Source: Saprospiraceae bacterium
Lineage (GTDB): Bacteria > Bacteroidota > Bacteroidia > Chitinophagales > Saprospiraceae
NCBI GenBank assembly: GCA_027009605.1
Contig: JALVCY010000540.1
Coordinates: 1-8,361, forward strand
DNA: 8,361 nucleotides
Reading direction: 5' to 3'
The position numbers were made by a program, and so were the translations under genes. Of the stretch, positions 6,101 to 8,361 are shown one piece after another (within the stretch, counting starts at the first letter, position 1; every line of letters starts with the position of its first letter). The notes beneath the pieces were generated by a model that saw only the letters and a list, made by a program, of their open reading frames with translations, made no database searches and was not told the DNA's origin.

Positions 6101-7604
6101 GTAGGGAAGCACCATTAGGGTTGTCATGGTAGTAGGGCCAGTTTTGTATGTGGTTGATACTATTGATTTGGACAGGTGTATTGGTGTTGGGGATAACGGC
6201 GATATTTTTTTGGTTGTTTAGTGCGGGGTCTCCGACGATGCCGGGGCCGGATACCAAAAAGGCAAAAATATCATTGTAAGGCGAATTGGCGAATTCTTTG
6301 TATTCTTCCGAGCCAAAAATGTATTCAAATGATAATTTGTCGGTATAGGCATATACATCTAAATAGACCACACAGGCGTCATGGGATAAAATGATTTCTC
6401 CAAGCTCCGCCGATAAGCTGTCTAGGTCTGCATCCCCGGGTTGGCCTATTGCGTCACCTTTGCTATCGTCATCATTCGGGCCGATAGCATTGGCCGCAAG
6501 GCCGGAAGTCAATAGTAATCCCCGCTTAAGTCCAAGCCCGGTATTGTCTGTTGCTTCAAAACTGCCATAACTTCCTTGGCTACAAAGAATAGAATCAATC
6601 TTTGTGGTGGCATAAGCGGTACTCAAGTAATCTACCAGTGTCTCATCACTAGCTAGGCTATCCACACTGATTAGGTCACTGCTAGGACAAGCGTCAGCAC
6701 TGCATTGCCAAGTGGCCTTAAATCCTTCTAACTCGGTACTTGCATCGGACTTAAATTGAATTGTAACACATCCACTGGTAGCATACAACTGAATATTGAC
6801 CCCACCGTCACTTTCGTATGCTTCGGAGTCAATATCTCCAATTTCTGCAAGAATCGGTGCAAGGGTGTCCGCACCGTCAAAAACCAAGATTTCATCGAAA
6901 ATTTCATCAAAATCCGTATCCCCCTCTAAGTTGTAATAATCAATATTCAGAGAAATGCACTGATGAAAATCTGTCGGACATATTGTAAACACGTAGTTTT
7001 CATTCGGGCCATAGTTGCCGTCCGGGCCGCCACTATCATAGAGGACACCATGGCAAGCATCCGAGCTGCCTTGGTCAATCGTGACTTCAGGACTTTGCTC
7101 TTGAATACAAAGCTTAAATGTACCGGAGTTAGGGGCACCGGCAGAATAGTCGCCTACTCTCAAAAAATAAGTCAAGCCGGGGGTGAGCCCATTGGCTTGA
7201 ATGCTTACAGTACTATCCCCAAGATTGGCTTCATTACACTCCATGATAATGAGTTCATCCGTTTGGCAGAATCCGCGATAGAGCACCAATTGTGGGGTGT
7301 TGAGTGGGGTGGAGCCATTGTCTGATGCTCCGGTTACAGTAATATCATAGTCTTGGATGGAAGCATCCGCTGTAAATTGAAACCACACATCCCTAGGTGA
7401 ATTATTGCTACTCAGGCAGCCGGGGATATTGGTAAAATTGCCAAAATCTGAAGCTGTCGCATTCACATTCGAATAGAAAGTGGTCGGGACGCAATAGGGT
7501 ACTGTACCAAGATCAATGGCACCACTACAATCATCATTGCCCGGCACTTGCGCAAAAAGGGTGAAGGACAAGAAGGAGAAAAAGATGGGTAGAAATTTTT
7601 TCAT
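3171..7604 (-). CDS. Giant modular secreted/cell-surface protein with type IX secretion type B sorting domain
   Basis: The protein has 1477 residues. A signal peptide (MKKFLPIFFSFLSFTLFA, cleavage near 18/19) directs Sec export. Visible modules in order: a PPC-like beta domain (about 22-168); a CUB-like domain (about 172-302) with Cys184, 209, 216 and 279 and a VFDG motif; a choice-of-anchor L domain (about 308-556) with FGSEEYKEF (430-438), NDIFAFLVSGPG (444-455) and LAIADREDNIYDSG (533-546); a Calx-beta-like domain (about 575-668) with NGADY (605-609) and EPTET (639-643); nine PKD/Ig-like repeats (about 672-1390) centred on Trp701, 779, 856, 944, 1030, 1109, 1186, 1263 and 1341; and a gliding-associated CHU_C domain (about 1391-1477) with IPNAFTPNSDGKND, FNRWGQ, WDG and final GNVTLIR. 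The last module directs outer-membrane crossing by the type IX system. The role is probably adhesion or matrix binding; no catalytic domain is seen. An in-frame GTG at 7640 was rejected because the ATG at 7604 starts the signal peptide directly. Confidence 0.93.
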   Translation of the reverse strand: MKKFLPIFFSFLSFTLFAQVPGNDDCSGAIDLGTVPYCVPTTFYSNVNATASDFGNFTNIPGCLSSNNSPRDVWFQFTADASIQDYDITVTGASDNGSTPLNTPQLVLYRGFCQTDELIIMECNEANLGDSTVSIQANGLTPGLTYFLRVGDYSAGAPNSGTFKLCIQEQSPEVTIDQGSSDACHGVLYDSGGPDGNYGPNENYVFTICPTDFHQCISLNIDYYNLEGDTDFDEIFDEILVFDGADTLAPILAEIGDIDSEAYESDGGVNIQLYATSGCVTIQFKSDASTELEGFKATWQCSADACPSSDLISVDSLASDETLVDYLSTAYATTKIDSILCSQGSYGSFEATDNTGLGLKRGLLLTSGLAANAIGPNDDDSKGDAIGQPGDADLDSLSAELGEIILSHDACVVYLDVYAYTDKLSFEYIFGSEEYKEFANSPYNDIFAFLVSGPGIVGDPALNNQKNIAVIPNTNTPVQINSINHIQNWPYYHDNPNGASLQYDGFTTDSLGIKKTLTAEVDVIPCNHYKLKLAIADREDNIYDSGVFISEISAGFPKITINFKNGLDYMVENCSSSEDILDIELKGTIEDTLIYNLNILGTATNGADYTLNVPATLSFFPGQTKYSFPISVLSDNIPEPTETIIVSLSADFGCGEVSVDDVIIQIKDQLEVFADIAADTLQVCKNEGIRLHASGAAGYHWTPTDIMDDPNIADPSALPTTSGWAVVTGTAGTCTDKDSVYLEVHDLQVSAIASDNEICLGQTIQLNALPNVLNPTYTWSPDFEVLHPHQKTTDATPSFSTNYVVEIEKFGCRASDTVSILVDTLFEPTLISDTTICLGQSVQLAGVVVATSSYSWAPANTLDDATISSATATPTESTTVYTLVTTSQNGYCSNTQTVTVNTIPASLQVLSVPGLSTQDTIYLCAPDETSLLAQTSTGGTGLTWLPADGSLSSLTDTLVHVTSKVSGLYTATLQVGACILHDSVFVRVDSLPNLAQEAVPSKDPYCPGDTVSIFSENYDQDAYQGIQHQWTPATGAISNPGKFNLVVITQDTITYTRTTQLGVCIDSSKITLNVDTPPDITITQDKDTICANEEVHFTATSPQGNDFVWMPANSLSCDKCPNPIATPSQTTTYSISLESANCPSEEQATITVLPTPQLQFPTDTELCPGESVQLNQNTEPGVTYVWTANVPNFDTLTTAQPTVTPTATTTYTVLADNGICTTNQNITIHVANDSLYIDGPDGVCPGYPITLTAVTNGTGTYVWMPDNIQSQSIDVEPSTPTTYSVTYTYGDGCILATSHPVVVYPEYTVSLTAEKDTVFAGSPIKAYVTLDPPLNNPTIHWTQNNTELSSTSEYLETPATDGPTDNITATLITPEGCEYPASITIIIKPVEYDIPNAFTPNSDGKNDVFKPINLNGFEIAKIQIFNRWGQQVYSGNTGWDGRFKGKKAPSDVYPYLIELKTPSGQITKIKGNVTLIR

Positions 7605-7721
7605 TAGACTCTTATTTTTGTAATATTCGGTATGGAGCACTCCCGCTTGATGTGTCGTTTTTAGGATTCAAACAGGTCGGTCTGCGAGGGCAGTGTTTTG
7701 TGAGCTCAATCTCATTAGGCA

Positions 7722-7729
7722 CAAATATA
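7722..7729 (-). promoter_or_regulatory. Possible Bacteroidota -7 promoter element upstream of the giant secreted-protein gene
   Basis: On the minus strand this reads TATATTTG, an exact fit to the Bacteroidota -7 consensus TAnnTTTG. The expected upstream TTTG element is poor: only TTTC at 7749-7746, with 16 instead of about 19 bases between. If used, it would give a 5' leader of about 110 nt before the ATG at 7604. AT-rich context raises the chance of a coincidental match. Confidence 0.4.
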
Positions 7730-7797
7730 ATATAAATCATGCTCTGAAACCCCGATTGACCGGCTATTTTGGTTTGAAAACTGTTGGATTGCTTGAT

Positions 7798-7815
7798 AGT
7801 TTACGAGAGTTTACG
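7798..7815. promoter_or_regulatory. Direct repeat AGTTTACG with one-helical-turn spacing
   Basis: AGTTTACG occurs at 7798-7805 and 7808-7815, with start points exactly 10 bp apart. The pair sits 69 bp upstream of the putative -7 element, between the FKBP gene and the secreted-protein gene. Same-face spacing upstream of a promoter fits an activator site, but the repeats are short and no regulator is known from this window. Confidence 0.3.
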
Positions 7816-7866
7816 TTGGAAGTCTCGAAAAACAGGTAAATCATTGGTTTTAAAGAGTAGAAATAT

Positions 7867-8325
7867 TCAGAAATTCAATAATTCAATCTCAAATATTAAG
7901 ACCGAATTGGCAGGAATACTCCCACTGCCCCGTTCCCCATAACCGAGTCCGGAAGGGATAAAAAATAGGGTTTTCTCTTTTCTTTGCATGAGTGGGATGG
8001 CTATTTGCCAGCCTTCAATGACTTCGCTTAAAAGGGTGGAATAAGGTTGGTCATTGGAAGAGTCAAAAATATTTCCGTCCAATAGCTTTCCGGTATATTT
8101 TACGGTAACAAGAGATTGGATGTTGGCTCTTGCTGTACCATTCCCTGCTTTTTCGATAAGGTAGTAAATGCCGGATTCATGAGCCTGCAAGCTTAAGTTA
8201 TGCGCTTTGGCATAATCTAATATTTTTTGCTTATCCACTTCGGCTTGATTGACTTTCTCTTCTTTTTTACAAGCCAAAAAGCTAAGACTGAGTAAGCTCA
8301 AAAATAGTAGGGTGGTGTATTTCAT
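7867..8325 (-). CDS. FKBP-type peptidyl-prolyl cis-trans isomerase, lipoprotein
   Basis: The protein has 152 residues. It starts with a lipoprotein signal peptide (residues 1-18, ending in FLA) and a lipid-attachment Cys19 followed by KKEEK, so it should be membrane-anchored in the periplasm or on the outer membrane. A short charged linker leads to one FKBP domain (about 50-152). Residues matching the FKBP12 active site are present: Tyr77, Phe87-Asp88, Val102-Ile103, Trp106, Tyr129, Ile137 and Phe145, so catalysis of prolyl isomerisation is likely intact. It is of single-domain length, without the dimerisation domain of larger FkpA-type enzymes. It may help fold exported proteins; the large exported protein 262 bp downstream on the same strand is a possible client, but that is inference. 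The ATG directly follows an A-rich leader. Confidence 0.92.
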   Translation of the reverse strand: MKYTTLLFLSLLSLSFLACKKEEKVNQAEVDKQKILDYAKAHNLSLQAHESGIYYLIEKAGNGTARANIQSLVTVKYTGKLLDGNIFDSSNDQPYSTLLSEVIEGWQIAIPLMQRKEKTLFFIPSGLGYGERGSGSIPANSVLIFEIELLNF

Positions 8326-8326
8326 C

Positions 8327-8338
8327 TTTTTTTTTTTT
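8327..8338 (-). promoter_or_regulatory. A12 homopolymer immediately before the FKBP start codon
   Basis: On the minus strand the leader reads A12, G, then ATG. A-rich leaders help translation initiation in Bacteroidota, which often lack Shine-Dalgarno sites, so this is likely the functional initiation region. A run of 12 is long enough to slip in replication, which would change leader spacing without altering the reading frame. The promoter itself lies at or beyond the window edge. Confidence 0.45.
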
Positions 8339-8361
8339 GAAGGATTCGTTTTGTCTGTTCT

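Noticed and set aside
6963..7325. 120-codon plus-strand open frame within the giant secreted-protein gene
   Set aside because: It is antisense to the PPC-like and CUB-like modules, which have convincing motifs and cysteine patterns.
3171..7604. Insertion or phase-variable repeat array at the DNA level within the giant gene
   Set aside because: The nine repeats are similar only as protein motifs; their nucleotide sequences have diverged, with no long identical stretches seen by eye.

Overview
The window looks like chromosomal DNA of a Bacteroidota member. The clearest sign is a 1477-residue secreted protein ending in a type B (gliding-motility/CHU_C family) C-terminal sorting domain of the type IX secretion system, a system confined to this phylum and its close relatives. 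Other features agree: A-rich leaders instead of strong Shine-Dalgarno sites, a possible TAnnTTTG promoter element, and the domain set CUB-like, choice-of-anchor L, Calx-beta and PKD/Ig-like repeats. The style is close to Saprospiria/Chitinophagia genomes, but I cannot fix the genus.

All four genes lie on the minus strand, so transcription runs from high to low coordinates. First (8325-7867) is a small FKBP-type peptidyl-prolyl isomerase lipoprotein, preceded by a run of 12 A. After a 262-bp gap comes the giant modular cell-surface or secreted protein (7604-3171). After a 236-bp hairpin-bearing gap comes a two-gene unit: a DUF4213/DUF364 protein of the putative heavy-metal-chelation family (2934-2125), overlapping by 17 bp a polytopic membrane protein with a C-terminal THEP1-like P-loop NTPase domain (2141-432). 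The last 431 bp hold no gene but several short inverted, tandem and direct repeats.

The functional groups appear to be two. The FKBP lipoprotein and the type IX cargo are envelope or export proteins; an isomerase beside a large exported beta-domain protein is plausible company, but a shared transcript is not shown. The overlapping pair is the most intriguing part. Its membrane protein reads like an ECF-transporter S-component-like region, then a region with some T-component (CbiQ/EcfT) character, then a THEP1-family NTPase where a classical ECF transporter would use separate ABC ATPases. Coupled to a possible metal-binding partner, it could be a compact metal or metal-cofactor uptake system. 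That reading is inference; only the P-loop NTPase motifs, the hydrophobic segments, the DUF364 motifs and the gene overlap are seen directly.
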